Shown here piece after piece: positions 48,475 through 60,965 of a stretch of DNA of 64,000 nucleotides (position 1 is the first letter of the stretch; each line of letters begins with the position of its first letter). Both the position numbers and the translations under genes were made by a program. Location of the stretch: NCBI GenBank assembly GCA_025403435.1, contig CM046351.1, positions 26,811,730 through 26,875,729 on the forward strand. The letters run 5' to 3'. The notes beneath the pieces were generated by a model. It was not told the DNA's origin. It did no database searches and saw nothing but the letters and a program-made list of their open reading frames with translations. Origin of the DNA: Artocarpus heterophyllus (Eukaryota; Streptophyta; Magnoliopsida; Rosales; Moraceae).

Positions 48475-48981
48475 TACTGACAATCAGAATTTGCAAGCAC
48501 CAAGATTGTAATAGATGAGAGAGATGGATGGTAAATGCGACTAGGACAACAATTAATGCTTGAATTGAAATGACAATGTAAATGCAGAAAAGTAAATTGG
48601 CATTGGAATTTATAGTAGTTGGGCTAAACATAGCCTATGTCCTTGTTCTTCACTTTGTTTCTCTGAAAAGATACACACTCAAGATCTCTCACATAAACAC
48701 TCAAAGATAGTTCTCAAATACAAATCTTAGAAAATGAAACATCTCTCTCCCCCAAATTCGAAATCCTCCTTTTGTCTCACACTTTTCCATTTATAGAGGA
48801 GCCTCCGTACCAAAAACCGCCATCAAAACCACTCTTCCTTTGCAACTGATATCCCTACATTCCTATCTCGGCTGGTGTCTCTTCTTTTTCCACATGGAGG
48901 TAACTACCTCCATTAGGACCAATTCTATATGGCTTCTCTAATTTGGACCAATGACTCCGCCTCCTAGATTTTTAGTGTTCA
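48475..48981 (-). repeat. Tat-like element 3' LTR
   Basis: Matches the 5' LTR over phrases such as TTTCTCTGAAAAGATACACA and CTCAAATACAAATCT. The outer boundary is approximate. Confidence 0.7.
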
Positions 48982-49330
48982 TTATTACGCGATAAAGGAT
49001 AAGGTCACTCGGAGCAAAGTTGCTCTCTCAGACCCTTGAGTTGTAATGGGCGGCCCTCTATTGGTAGGCTACTACTCTTAGTTATACTTGTTCTCTCTTC
49101 TCTTCAGTAAGGTCCAGCTCGCTCCTCATGTTAACCATGTTACTCTCCCTTTCATAATTTCCCATTTAAAGCACTCTAAACCAACTTCTTCTAAGACCAT
49201 GGCCTCAATACAAAAAGCAAGAAAGAAAAGGGTCTCACCTGTAGACGTCCTCACCGTGTTTCAGCAGGACCATCATACCGTAGGAAGCTTGTCAACCCAA
49301 GCCCCTTGAGGTTGGGCTCCTGTCACCAAG
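48982..49330. other. Internal non-coding stretch of Tat-like element
   Basis: Lies between the 3' LTR and the post-RNase H coding remnant, where integrase is expected. No integrase motif was seen on either strand. Confidence 0.5.
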
Positions 49331-49333
49331 TAC

Positions 49334-52300
49334 TCATCGATGTGAGGCTTTAAGCTGATGTTTTTCAAGTTCGAAGTGCTCCATCCTATCAATGCTTGGG
49401 CCTTCAAAGAATTCGACTAGGACCATGTGTAGGAGTTCAGCATCCTTTGAGGTTGCGAGTCTTAGAAGTGCATCTACATTACTATTCTCAAAGTGGGGTA
49501 CTCGTTTGATTCTGACTTCAATAAAAGACTTGAACAAATCTCTTACTCTTTACAAGTATGCCGCCATCCTTCCCCTTGGAGCTTTATACTCTCATTCACT
49601 TGGCAAACTACCAATTGTGTGTCACTTTAAATGTTCATACTTTTATCCTTCATTGCCTTGGTGAGTCGAAGCCCAGCTAAAAAAGCTTCATATTTAGCCT
49701 CGTTATTGAAAGCGTAGAACCTGAATTTGATTACATAATATAGCTTGTATCCCTCTGGGCTAACAAGCACGGCCTCGACTCTTGCTCCATTCTCATTCAA
49801 AGAGCCAGCTACATAGAGCTCCCAAGTGGAAAGGTCATTGATTTGACCCTCCTCACGTTCTGCCATCGAATGGTCACTAGATTCTTCAATTGGGAGGTTA
49901 CTAGCGACATCTTTGAACACCCTTGTGAACTCAACCATGAAGTCCACTAGCGCTTGGCCCTTTGTAGCTGTGCTCGGCTTAAAGTTGATGTCAAATTCAC
50001 TTAATTCCATGGCCCACTTCAATTATCGACCTGAGTCATCTGGCTTTTGTAGGACTTATCTGAGAGGGAATGCGGCAAGGACCACAATAGAGTATGACTG
50101 AAAGTATGGCCTTAGTTTCCTTGGCGCCATGAATAATGTCAAGGCCAACTTCTCCATCCTTAAGTAACAGAGTTCGGCATCAATGAGCCTTTTACTTACG
50201 TTATACACTAGTGGTTGCTTTTTGTCTTCCCCTCAAATGAGAGCCGCACAAATAGCATGTTAAGAAACTACAAGGTAAAGGAAAAAAGTTTCTCTATTTA
50301 TAGCTTTAGATAGTAAAGGCAGTTTCCTAAGGTACCTCTTTATCTATTAAAATGCTTCCTCACATAAGGATGGAAGGCACTTGTTTGTCACCTCGAGATA
50401 AAATGACATAAGGATGTGACCCTTTTCGTCAAACTTTGCATGTCCTTGGGCTTCTCCAGGGATTTCATTTCGATGAGAGCTCTTATCTTCTAGGGCTTAG
50501 CTTTAATCCCCCTTTCATTCACCATAAATATGAGGAACTTTCTTGAGGAAACACCAAAAGCACATCTCTACAAGGTAGTTGACATGATCCGCAGTAGCTT
50601 TGCTCTTCACCAGCATATCATCCACATATACCTCCATAGTCTTCCAAAGTTGTTCCTTGAACATCATATTAACCAGGCTCTAGTAGGTTGCACCCGTATT
50701 TTAGGCCAAATGGCAGGACGTTGTAACAATATAGCCCTATGTCCATGATGAAGGATGTGTGTTCCTCATTTACTAGGTGCATAGGTATTTGGTTGTAGCC
50801 TGAATAGGAATCCATGAAACTCAAGAGCTTGTCTTCAACAATCGAGTCCACAAGCTCATCTATTCAAGGCAATGGGAAGCTATCCTTTTGGCATGCATTG
50901 TTAAAGTCGGTAAAGTCTACACAAGTCCTCCACTTTCCATTTGTTTTTTTCACTAAGATTGGATTTGCTAGCCAATTTGGATAGAAGGGCTCCTAGATGA
51001 GTTGTTGTCGAGAAGCTTGTCAACTTCATCTTTAAGGGTTCGATACCTCTCCACATCCGTTGACCTTCGCTTTTTCCTAACAGGTCTAACAGTTAGATCA
51101 ATATTCAATTTATGTCAAATTATGTTAGGATCAATACCTTCTACGTTAAATGATTCCAAGGGAATACATCAAGGATGTTCTTCATAAAAGTGATAATTGC
51201 TTCTCACACAGGCTCTAAGAGTCCTCCACTTATCTTCAAGACTTTGCTTCCATCTTTATTTACTGGGACGTCAGTGAGCTCTTCCATTGGTCAGGTCACC
51301 TTCCCTTCCTCACCAACTCGGGATCCTCTATCTCATTCATCATGGCTCTCACTTTGTGTTGCTTCCCCTTGAAGTAATATTCTCTTGCCATTACTTGGTT
51401 TCCCATTTGTATCCCAACTCTGCACACTATTGGGAATTTCAAAGCAAGTGATAGATTGAGGTCACAGCTTTAAGGCTTTTTAATGTGTTTCTTCCAATCA
51501 CAACATAAAATGGCGACGGACACCTGATCACTATAAAGTTAGTTATAACAGTAGCTTGTTGAGGATACTTACTCACTCTTACCAAAAGTTCAAGAACTTC
51601 TTCGGGCATAATGCTATGTCTCGTAAAGCCATAGAAAGGTGTGGTCACTAACCTCAACTTGTCTACTCCAAGCCCCATCTTTATGAAGACATCAAAGTGG
51701 AGGATGCCTACAGCACTTCCATTGTCAGCGAGGATCTTACGAATGTTGATGTTTCCCACCATCACTGTCACTAAGAGTGGATCATAAATTTGACATGTCA
51801 AACATCCTCCTCCGTGAAGATACTATCTTCGTATTCTCACCTAAATCTCTTGGCAGGTTATTGTTCTAAGTTTATAACATTGGTGAGCGGTGGACTCCTT
51901 GTCTCTAGTACATACCTCTTCAATACATTGTTTCACTCTCATCTGATACGGGGTCCCTTAAAGATTGTCCTTATTTTACTGTAAGGTTGGCTAGGTGGCG
52001 GCAGTATGTTTCCCTCTTTTTTTCTTCTATTGTTTTCGTTGTTGTTTCAATTTGCTCTAAACCTTTCAAGTTTTCCTTACCATATGAGGTTTTCTATCTC
52101 TCTTTTCAAGTCGAAATAATGTTATTTAAAAAAACTTAGCAAGTGTCGTTGGTTCCTTTCATGAATCTTATTTAAAAAAACTAGTCTCTACTTATAATAC
52201 TCCCATTACTGCAGGCAAGGTTGCATTATTAGATATATCTACCATGTTGGCTAACTCATCGTTGAACCTTTAAAGGTAGCTTTTGAGACTCTCATTATGC

Positions 52301-53000
52301 CTTTGTCAAACAACAATTAACTTTCCATGTAAGGTCTTGTAGGTGTGAGCTCCTTGGTATTAAGTAAGAAAAGCCTAAGTAAGTTGGCTCCAAGATTTTA
52401 TGGAATAGGTCCTCAATCCTTGGTGCCACTTTTTTGCATTCTTGGTGAGCGTTACGGGGAAAAGTCGACACCTTACAAAGCCAGACATGCATAGCAGATC
52501 CATCTGATCATTGAAAGTATCCAAGTGCTCTTTAGGATCTTATTCGCCCTCCAAGGGTAGAAACTCGTGGATTTGAAAGTTAGTTGGTAAAGGCTCACGC
52601 ATAATGGTAGGTAAAAATGGAGGTATTACCTCATCACTAAAGAAGTCTTCTTGGCCTTCTTCCTTAGCAATCTAACTTAACCTTTGAAAGAGATGCTCCT
52701 TCTCTACTTTCCTTTCAAGATTTTGGGCCTCCAAAAGTGAAGAGCTAGACTTTGCCTTTTTTCCAATGAGGTTGTTTCTGAGCCCATCCCTTGTTGAGGT
52801 TCCATGGTTGCTCGACTTCAACCTTAGCATTCTTTTCATTTGCTCCTCTAACAAGAGGTACCTCTTACGAGGAGTGGTCTTGTTGTTCTTGTTGTTGTCC
52901 TTGGTTTGCGACATTCTCAAGAGCTTGTTCCCTCTAGGGTAGGATCTTCAAGCCCCCTTATGGTAAGAAGTGCATCTATTGCTCTTTCATACGTTGGAAA
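49334..53000 (-). pseudogene. Tat-like gag-pol remnant
   Basis: Reading leftward: Gag-like pieces at 52920-52295, then the protease at 51801-51439. The usual active-site DNGSA is kept ('KILADNGSAVGIL'), followed by 'YPQQATVITNFIVIRCPSPF' and 'VIGRNTLKSLKAVTS'. RT pieces lie at about 51050-50250 ('DSIVEDKLLSFMDSYSGYNQ'). An RNase H region spans 50022-49627 ('WAMELSEFDINFKPSTATKG', 'WELYVAGSLNENGARVEAVL', 'NNEAKYEAFLAGLRL'), of the additional type found in Tat elements; the usual first Asp (YVDGS) reads YVAGS. A tail follows at 49537-49334 ('NSNVDALLRLATSKDAELL'). Several stops and shifts are present. Confidence 0.85.
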
Positions 53001-53261
53001 ACCACCAAGAATTTTTCCACCATGGCCCTCACTCCTCCTACCATCTTTTCCAAGTTTTCTTGCCTCTGGTAAATTTGTTTAAGAGGTTAGTGTGGTGTTA
53101 ATCTAGGAACTGAAACCGCGCAGATATGAGTTGAACACCTTGCTCAAGTTTCACTCGAAGTAGGGGCAACATTGTCATTGGAAACCAACTTCCTTGTCTT
53201 CAACCTCAAAACCATGGTCACTCCTTCGAGAATCAAGTAAACTTTTGCTGGAAAGGTGGGG

Positions 53262-53282
53262 ACCCTCCTTCTAGCGCCAAAT
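53262..53282 (-). other. Tat-like primer-binding region
   Basis: On the minus strand the bases just inside the 5' LTR read AATTTGGCGCTAGAAGGAGG. The TTTGGCGC start is typical of gypsy elements of the Tat/Athila group, which do not use iMet tRNA. Confidence 0.55.
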
Positions 53283-53690
53283 TGTTGACGATCAGAATTC
53301 ACCAACACTAAGATTGTGATAGATGAGCACCAAAATTTATAGTGGTTGGGCAAAAAATGGCCTGCATCCACTTGTTCTTCACTATGTTTCTCTGAAAAGA
53401 TACACACTCAATATCTCTCACTTAAACACTCAGAGATAGTTCTCAAATACAAATCTCTAGAAATGAAACCTCCACCTCCCCCAAATTCAAATCCTTCCTC
53501 TTGTCTTACACTTTTTTGTTTATAGAAAAGCCTTTGTACTCAAAATTACTCTCAAAACTACTCCTCCTCTTGTAACTGTTATCCCCACATTCACATCTTA
53601 GTTGGTTTCTCTCCTCTTTTCACGTGGAGGTAACTGTTTTCCCACTTCATTGCCTCTTTATTGTCTTTTCTAAATTCTAACAAGTGTTGA
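53283..53690 (-). repeat. Tat-like element 5' LTR
   Basis: About 408 bp; its inner end is defined by TGTTGACGATCAG. Similar to the 3' LTR, with substitutions and a gap of about 70 bp. Confidence 0.7.
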
Positions 53691-53748
53691 ATGGCAGTTT
53701 TTTCAGTAGTTACTTTGGACAACTTGTTGTGATATGATTACTTTAGGT

Positions 53749-53753
53749 GGTTT
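53749..53753. repeat. Target-site duplication GGTTT (left)
   Basis: Identical to 56509-56513. Confidence 0.9.
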
Positions 53754-56508
53754 TGTAACACCAGTTATTTTAACGGGTGTGATTTTTGTAAAATTTAATG
53801 AATAAAAGGTGAAAATTTAAAATTTTGTAGCATTTAAAATTACCAAGTTTGTCTTTATTGTTTTAATTGTAAAAAAAAAAATTGCAACTTTGGCAATTCC
53901 TCACAAGTCTCCGAAGGAGACATGGAATTAATTCCCTCAATTAATAGAAGACATGGAATTAATGCTAGGAGACATTGATATATTTTCTCAACCACCTTTT
54001 TAATGCTTCCTTCATTTTCTTCCATAACTTACTCCATTTGTCCTCTCTATTATGTTGGCATTGCTTGCTAAAAGTCTCTGTGGGAGACATGATGATATTT
54101 TCTATTAATGCTCTTTGTTTCTTCTTACAACTTTCCCTGTAAACTTCCCCTTCCTCTCAATTATTTTGGTATGTTTTTATTCAGCCTTCACCACCTTCAT
54201 TTCTAATTTCTCTTCCTGTCTCTTTCTCACTTCAATTTCTACCTAAAGACACAAAGCACAAAGCTCTCTTTGCAGCCAAGACAACTATAATTCCTAGCCA
54301 TGTTTGAAGCCATTTAAGAGTCAATTCAAGCTTGATTTTTTTAACCCGAACTTTGGTGCTTTTCAAAGGAGTTTTGAGGTAGGTTATCTTTAATCTAAAC
54401 TTGGTTTTTAGTATGTGTTTTCTCCATGTTTAATGCATAATTTTTGTGTTCAAAATTCATGCAAATTTCTAGTTATGTTAACATGCATCTTTGAGCAATT
54501 ATGAACAAAAACTTAAGTCTTAAGTTGAAACCGATAACCAACCTTTATTTTGGTTTGATAACAATATTACAAACATGCTTGGAATGTTTAAAACCAGTTT
54601 CCATAACTTTAAGATTGATGTTCTAATGTTTTGAGCTTGAAGAGTAAACTTAAGCATGTTTTCCTCATTAATTGCAAGAAAAGCTAAAGATATGGTTTGA
54701 TGATGATTTTGGTATAAAACTCATGAGAATATGTTTATTGTGATTATATAATACATGCTGCATATTTTGGAATGGTTTTGAGATTTTGCACAAGGATAAT
54801 ATGCTTTGGGTTAAAGAAAAACTTGACATTCCATAAACTTTGTAATACCTCTATGGGTAGTGGCTCTTTCTTAAAATTTTGGCGTTAAATGAAAATGAAT
54901 TTTGTAAATTGGTTTGCATATTTAAAAAGTAGACATCATAAGCTTTCCAACAAGCTATCATGAGCCTAAATCGAAGTTGTATTTTATTTTCTATGAATTT
55001 TTAATTTTCAGATTGGAAACTAGTAAACCTACCAGTGGCAGTAAACCACCCGTCTACCTTAAGTAAACCACCTGTTAACCCATGTGTTAATTGTAGATAG
55101 TAAACCCGCCTTTTTGCAAAAGTATACCACCAGTTTGCTATGGTATATCAACTGCTAACCTGAACCAAGAACCCAACTTTGCTCAATTTCTAATTCCTTA
55201 ATGTCTTGCAACCTTTCCAACACTATCCTAAGTGATTTATGAATCTTATTAGAGACTAAAACATATAGATTACTTGCATAAATTTTATATTGTGTTTAAG
55301 ACAAAAATTGTTTACTTTGGTATTTAAAAGAGAGTTGCATAAAAACTTGAATGGCACACTAGTGAGATGGGTTTACACATAATTTATTTATGGATGTGGT
55401 TATATGTTGTACTTTAGTTTTAATTGTCTTTATGCACGCCTTAGGGTCAAGGATGTATGGAGCTAACGTTAATTAATTCTCAGATTAAAAGATTGTTGAT
55501 AAGCTTGGAAGGTAGGGATTCTATTACTCATCTTTTGTGAGGCTTTGGTAAATTAAAAATTTGGTTGTTTTATGTTGTAAAAGATGTATATTGTACTGTG
55601 AGAAACATAATGATTTGACATATGGTATAAATTGAGAAGCATGGTTAGGAAAATTGACTCTATAAATAAAAATTGAATATAGAGGAATGGTGAGATGTAA
55701 AGAGGGCGGCGGTTACATCCTTGGGCATGAATACCCTAAAAGGTAAAATAGGGGGAAGGTGATGACGCTTTCTTGGGTCAAAAGTCCCAGAACACACTGT
55801 ACAGGAATCAACTTGGTGAGGACTCGGGGCTTGATGTCCCCTTATCGGAACACCCTTGGAATGTTTAGAGGGTAGCCAAGCGCGCCTATTTGGGTTTCGA
55901 TGAGTTGAGTGATACTCTATTTAATATGGATACCTAGGAACAATGATGAATGGTAATATTTGTATAAATGTATAATTATAAAACTTGGTAATGATTAACT
56001 ATGATATCCACGAGATGTGATCATAATAAACCTCATAATCTGGAATATGATGTAACTTAACTAACCATGCAGTTTTAATGTGGTAATGGTTAAACCATAA
56101 GGTGAGTAATGATTTTTCCTACTGGGTATGTCGATGCTCATCCCTATCATATTTCTATCTCTTAGGTGGAACTCAGTGCAACTTATCTGACGAGAAATAG
56201 GCAACAACAACAACCCTGCTATTTTCGTGTTAGAAGATCTTGTTTATTTGTAACTTGTCTAGAACATGTAAGATTTGTATTATTTTTTTTTATGATGGCT
56301 GTGTTAAGTTATTTGGGAATTATACTATGGTGATGATGACTGTACTTTGTATATTTAGTGCTACACTAAAAACTGTGGTTTGTATTTAAACGTTTATTTT
56401 ATTTTTGTTTAAAAACCCATGGGCATTGTTTAATTGATTTAAATAATATTTAATTTAAGCTTATTTTTATTTATTCAATACTGCTAACCCCCACATAGGG
56501 GCGTTACA
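53754..56508 (+). repeat. Solo LTR, 2755 bp, Tekay-like
   Basis: Begins TGTAACACC and ends GGGGCGTTACA, with a perfect 5-bp duplication GGTTT on both sides. No coding domain lies inside. A CT-rich leader-like tract is at about 54180-54245, and an AGTAAACCACC word array lies about 800 bp downstream at 55022-55165, echoing the layout of the young Tekay LTR. The internal region was probably lost by LTR-LTR recombination. Confidence 0.9.
55022..55165 (+). repeat. AGTAAACCACC word array, about 22-bp period
   Basis: Words such as AGTAAACCACC start at 55022, 55040, 55062, 55099 and 55121, with a weaker unit near 55143 (spacings 18, 22, 37, 22, 22). The word is unrelated to CGGCCTGCC but the period is similar. 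Confidence 0.7.
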
Positions 56509-56513
56509 GGTTT
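56509..56513. repeat. Target-site duplication GGTTT (right)
   Basis: Identical to 53749-53753. Confidence 0.9.
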
Positions 56514-56616
56514 CTTCTAGATTAGAAGTGTATGTGAGAGGCATGTGGTATTATGACGTTTTACTGTATCAATGGAAAGTAAGAAGACAGTGTTTTGTTT
56601 GCACGTTCTCTCTTAC

Positions 56617-56800
56617 CTCAGCCTTGCTCGCGTAGTAGCTCCTACTTCAGCCTTGCTCATACAGTAGCTTCCATCTTGGCCTTACTCGTATAGTTGCTCC
56701 TATCTTGGCCTTGCTCTCACACCAACTCCTACTTTGGTCTTGCTATCTTGGCCTTGCTATAGTAACTCCTACCTTGGCCTTGCTCGCTCCTTAGCTCTTC
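56617..56800 (+). repeat. Degenerate tandem array, about 29-bp unit
   Basis: The phrase CTTGGCCTTGCTC followed by TAGTAGCTCCTAC-like spacers recurs at about 56622, 56651, 56680, 56709, 56738, 56752 and 56778, with several spacings of 29 bp. Unlike the 22-bp arrays, the spacers are also related to one another, as in a simple tandem repeat. Confidence 0.75.
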
Positions 56801-58330
56801 ACTTCAACAAGGTTGGGGCTTATTTAATTTAACAAATATCTTAGTGTGAAGAGCATTAAATGCTTTAAGTTGGAGTTATTTCCTAGCTCTTTAAACCTCA
56901 TGGTACAACAAACTCCAATCACCATCAACCACTATCAACCACCGCCGCTTTTGCACATCCACCAATACCACCTAATCAATCATGCTCAAACTTTGATGAT
57001 CTACAAAACCCCACACATGGCAGACTCTGATGACACTTGCTTAGGGAGATGGTCAGGGCTCTTTTACAATTCATGCGACTCTGACGAAGGCGTGACTTGC
57101 TCTTTTGCAACCTCTGATGACGGGCATGACGTCCTAGTGAAAAAGAAGAAAGAAAGAGAGAGTGTTGACTTATCATCTTGCTTTCATGTCACCGATGACA
57201 ATCGGGCTGATCTAGGAAGACGATTAAAGCTACTGCAAGTAAAGATCCACCGTTGCCCTCCATATTGTCGCCTATCGTCACTCGTCCAAAGTTGTCACTC
57301 ATCAAAGGCCGTCAGAACGAAGCTCACAATGCAAAAGAAATAGAGAGAGGAGAGAAAGAAACAACGGAATAGAAGAAAAAATAAGAGAAATTTAGGGAGA
57401 GAGGAGAAAAAAGGAGGGAGGAAAGAGAGAAAGAGGAGAAAAAACCCATATCAAATTAAGGGTATTTTGGTCTACCTAATTATATAATTTGAACAACTAA
57501 ATTATGAGTGACATTTACTATAATCTTAAATTATACCTGATATTTGCTACAAATAGTTTTGAAAAATATGACATTTATTGCATTCACCCTTTAATTTATA
57601 CTGGTAGATATTGAAGTTTTAGATCTGTGTCTTATAAATAGATTAATTAAAAGTATATAATATTATTTATTAAATTTATCCCTGCAGTAAAAAAGATAAT
57701 CTACAAGGTCTACAATATACACCTCTTTTTTATTTTTTCTATTTTATTCTTTCTCCTCCCTCTCTCTCTCCTCTCTCTCTAGTTTCTTGATCCGAGTTTA
57801 GATCCTGATTCTCGTTGACATTTCAAGACAGCTAGAATTGCATGGAGACATTAACAAACTGGCACAACAATCTCCTTCGTAGTTCTAGCAAAGTCTGTTG
57901 CCATGGATCTCAGCCTCATCATCTTCATAATTTCAACCATGAATCTTGGTCCTCATATTTTGCAATGAACGACTCCTTGAGTTCGACTTTGTAGATACTA
58001 TCATGATCTTCGTTGTTCACCAATTGAATCTGCAGGCTCCATCATTCGTTGCCAATTAACTTCACGAGCTCGCCGTTGAATGAGTTGCTTCGTCATGAAG
58101 ACCTAAGTTGCTCTATCATGAGGTACTTGTCGTCGACGGAGTTGTCATACCGGATAAGATGGAGGAGCAACCAAAAAGAAAGGGAGAAAGGAGAAAGAGT
58201 GATAATAAATTAGGGTTTAAGGAACTACTGTAATTAAAAAAGAGTAAAATGAAGAAAACAAATAAACTTTTTTTTTCTAAATATGATATTTACTAACTAA
58301 CTAAAATATAACTAATAGTTACTACTCTCA
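56801..58330. other. Intergenic stretch with GA-rich and CT-rich tracts
   Basis: No gene is supported. A 165-codon open frame at 56846-57343 has no recognisable domain and runs into a purine-rich tract (57340-57470). A CT-rich tract is at 57725-57785. The sequence from 57790 to 58260 is higher in GC but closed in all frames at short intervals. Confidence 0.45.
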
Positions 58331-58339
58331 CGTTTTTCA

Positions 58340-59335
58340 AAGGGTTTTTATGATTTTGAGACTCTATGTCTTGCCAAAACATCATATTAGTACCCTGTCC
58401 TTTTTAAAATATTAAACAAGTGTCTTATAGTTTATAAAAATATTATTCTAGTACCCTGATTTCTTTTTCGAACTACTAAACATCCAATTTACCCATTAAC
58501 AATCTTTAAATTAATTACATAGACGTAATAAAGTAAAAATCAAAAACAAAATACGTATGAAAACCCATATTTCAAACAAATCTCGCTCATTCAATGAAAA
58601 AAAAGAAAAGAAAGAAAACTGATACAATTTATTAAAAAGAACCAATAATTTCAAACACCTAATGACCCAAATCTAACGAAGACTACCTTTAAGAAGGGAA
58701 AAAACTCTAATCAAGACCATGGTCAAGATTTTAGAAAAGGCTTCAGTCTCCAACCCCTCATGGTTGCCACTAAGCACTCCAAACTCAACGAAAGGTGACT
58801 TCCGTGAGATTCATACCCATTTGACACTCAACGCCACTAACCAAACAATGTTAGGTCTTCTTCTTACGAAAAAAAAACCATGTTAGGTTTTGTGTATCAT
58901 CATCTGCAGCTTTGACAACGTCGCCGTTAGGTGTTGTGACGTCAACTTCCATCATTCACCTCGCTGCTGCTCGTCTTACTCTGTAGCATTGTGGATTCCA
59001 ATTCTACTACTGAGTGATCAATGACAAGGGCGAGAATTTTAGAAGGAACAAGGATTACTATGATTCGTGCAGAAGAGATTATCGACATTTACGTGCGGTG
59101 GAGCAATGTGATGGCTTCTTGGGCGATTGCATGAATTCCGTAGATTTCGAACGTGAAGAGCTTTGTAGTGAGTAGTTATGATTTGATTGGAACAGTAGAG
59201 TGTTGCAATGTGTCTTTTAGGATGTTTGAAATTTAGACACTTCGGAGTTAAAAAAAAGAAGCTTAATGTACCAAAATAATATTTAAAAAAAATACATGAT
59301 ATCTTTTAATATTTGTAAATAACAAGGTGTTTTAA
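58340..59335. mobile_element. Possible inverted-repeat DNA element
   Basis: Sequence near 58420-58490 resembles the reverse complement of about 59225-59305 (phrases around TTTATAAAAATATTATTCTAG and its counterpart, about 70% by eye). The interior, richer in GC (58680-59200), has no recognised domain. No target duplication was identified, so this may be a MITE or a gene-capturing element. Confidence 0.3.
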
Positions 59336-60112
59336 CAAATCGACACCGATGATTCGTCCGATTTGATAGTGTGGAGATCTCCAGCAAAGCTCAGCCCGGT
59401 AAGTCCGTTGGTGTCCCCATCTCCGCCGAAGTTCGGCCCTTCTCGTTCGGATCTGTGATGAAGGCCGTCCGCGTCTCAATCTCTGGCAAAGATTGACCTT
59501 GTCTTTCTCTGTCCTCCTCTCTCAAAGACGAAGATTTCTTCGCGCTCTACATATCTAAGACCTCTTCCCGAGTGCTTTACAGCTATATCACAGGTGTATG
59601 TTACTCTACTTCAGTGTTTCTTTTTTTTTTTTTTTTTTTTGTGGACCCTGGCATTACATTCTGAACAATCATTTGTAACGTTCAATCCTCCCAACATTAT
59701 GTAAGTTTTAATTTCTGGGATACACTAATAGACTTGTCTTGTGTATATAGTATACTAACAAATAGAGCATACTTTTTTGTTTTGCTTGAAGACAAATATG
59801 TGTGTGTGGGGTTCTCCTTGAAAACCAATGTCGTTTTTCTTATTTCTTTGGTTATGACATGGTATATATTTGCAATGGAAAAATGTAGGACTCAACAGTA
59901 TGTCTGATATATTTGGCTTGTTTTTTCTTTTTCTTTTTTTTTTTTTTTCGTTTTGAATGAAGAATGATTTCATTTAAAAAAGCTTGCCAAAGATGATGAC
60001 GAAAAGCCTCAAAACCCAGACCGCAAGACATAACTAAGCACTAACTCATCAAAGAAAGATAACGAATGTCCTCAGGGATTGAATCCTCGACACCAGAGTA
60101 AGAGGAAACTAA
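59336..60112. other. Intergenic stretch, GC-richer at 59340-59600
   Basis: The part at 59340-59600 is CT-rich and could be an untranslated exon followed by a GT splice donor near 59595, but no open frame or partner exon supports this. A poly-T run (59620-59640) and another (59935-59948) follow. Confidence 0.35.
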
Positions 60113-60237
60113 GGGCCCATTTGGTTCGAGTATTTAAATAGAGTATTTGAATGAAGATTTAAATTTTTTTATGAGAGAAAATACTGTAGCAAAATGATTC
60201 AAACCGTGATTCAAGTATCGAAACAAACGGGCTCTAA
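60110..60237. mobile_element. Tourist-like (PIF/Harbinger) MITE
   Basis: A 122-bp unit (60113-60234) starts GGGCCCATTTGGTTCG and its right end, reverse-complemented, reads GAGCCCGTTTGTTTCG. It is flanked by TAA on both sides (60110-60112, 60235-60237). Small size, TIR sequence and the 3-bp TAA duplication fit Tourist-type MITEs. Confidence 0.8.
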
Positions 60238-60960
60238 AAGTACCTCTAATAGAGCATTATTTTTGCATAACAACTTATGGTGGTTCTTTATTTTTATATT
60301 GCATTTGATATATTATAAGTGTTAGCACTTAGCACTTTCTAATTTTTGTTCCTGATGTGTAATGTGTGGTACTTCTTTTCAATCTTTTCTTATAGAAAAA
60401 GGCGCTTAGCAAATGTGGAACTATATTTGTATTATATATTGGTGGCCAAAGATAGTATTACTTAAAATGGATGTCTATTTTAATCTCATAGAAATTTACT
60501 GTTTTTGATATCTGAATGCTAGTTATTAACTGTTTTTTGCGTTAAAACTTTATTTCATTTCCTATTATTTGAAACTTGTGTTTTCTGTTGTTTTCAATGA
60601 GATGGGAGATGATCTAGCGCTATAAATGCCACAGATATTAGCTGCAAGCAGTTAAGCATCTATTTCCAGTTTCTTCGGTTATAAGCTGGCATTTGATATT
60701 CATCCTTCCTTTGTTTTTTCAATATAACTATACAGAACTCAAGTTTCTGAGGTTGGGAACTCGCATTAGCTAAATAACGTCTTAGCCATATATCTCTCTC
60801 TTTGGACTCATTGTTTGAAGATTTTGTGTTTTTTTTTTTTTTTGGTTTTTAGACTAATTATTGGATGATATAAATGTATATTGGACTCAATATTGTTTTT
60901 TTGCGGGCACATGATGAGTTTAGGGCATATAAAACAATATACAAATATATATATTTTTTA
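60238..60960. other. AT-rich intergenic stretch
   Basis: No gene or repeat is recognised; a poly-T run is at about 60831-60843. Confidence 0.55.
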
Positions 60961-60965
60961 ATTTA

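Larger units (their letters stand above)
48475..53690 (-). mobile_element. Tat-like Ty3/gypsy remnant lacking integrase
   Basis: Related LTRs at about 48475-48981 and 53283-53690 enclose minus-strand gag, protease, RT and RNase H pieces. The 3' LTR has about 70 bp near 48515-48600 that the 5' LTR lacks. The element is about 5.2 kb, whereas Tat elements are usually well over 8 kb; no integrase was found between the RNase H region and the 3' LTR. Flanking duplications could not be confirmed, and outer LTR ends are uncertain by tens of bases. Confidence 0.75.

Noticed and set aside
56846..57343. 165-codon open frame
   Set aside because: No domain, no partner exons, and it runs into a purine-rich low-complexity tract; could be chance in a GC-richer stretch.
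59340..59600. Possible untranslated first exon of a host gene
   Set aside because: CT-rich and with a GT donor, but no coding exon follows in the next kilobase; not supportable from sequence alone.
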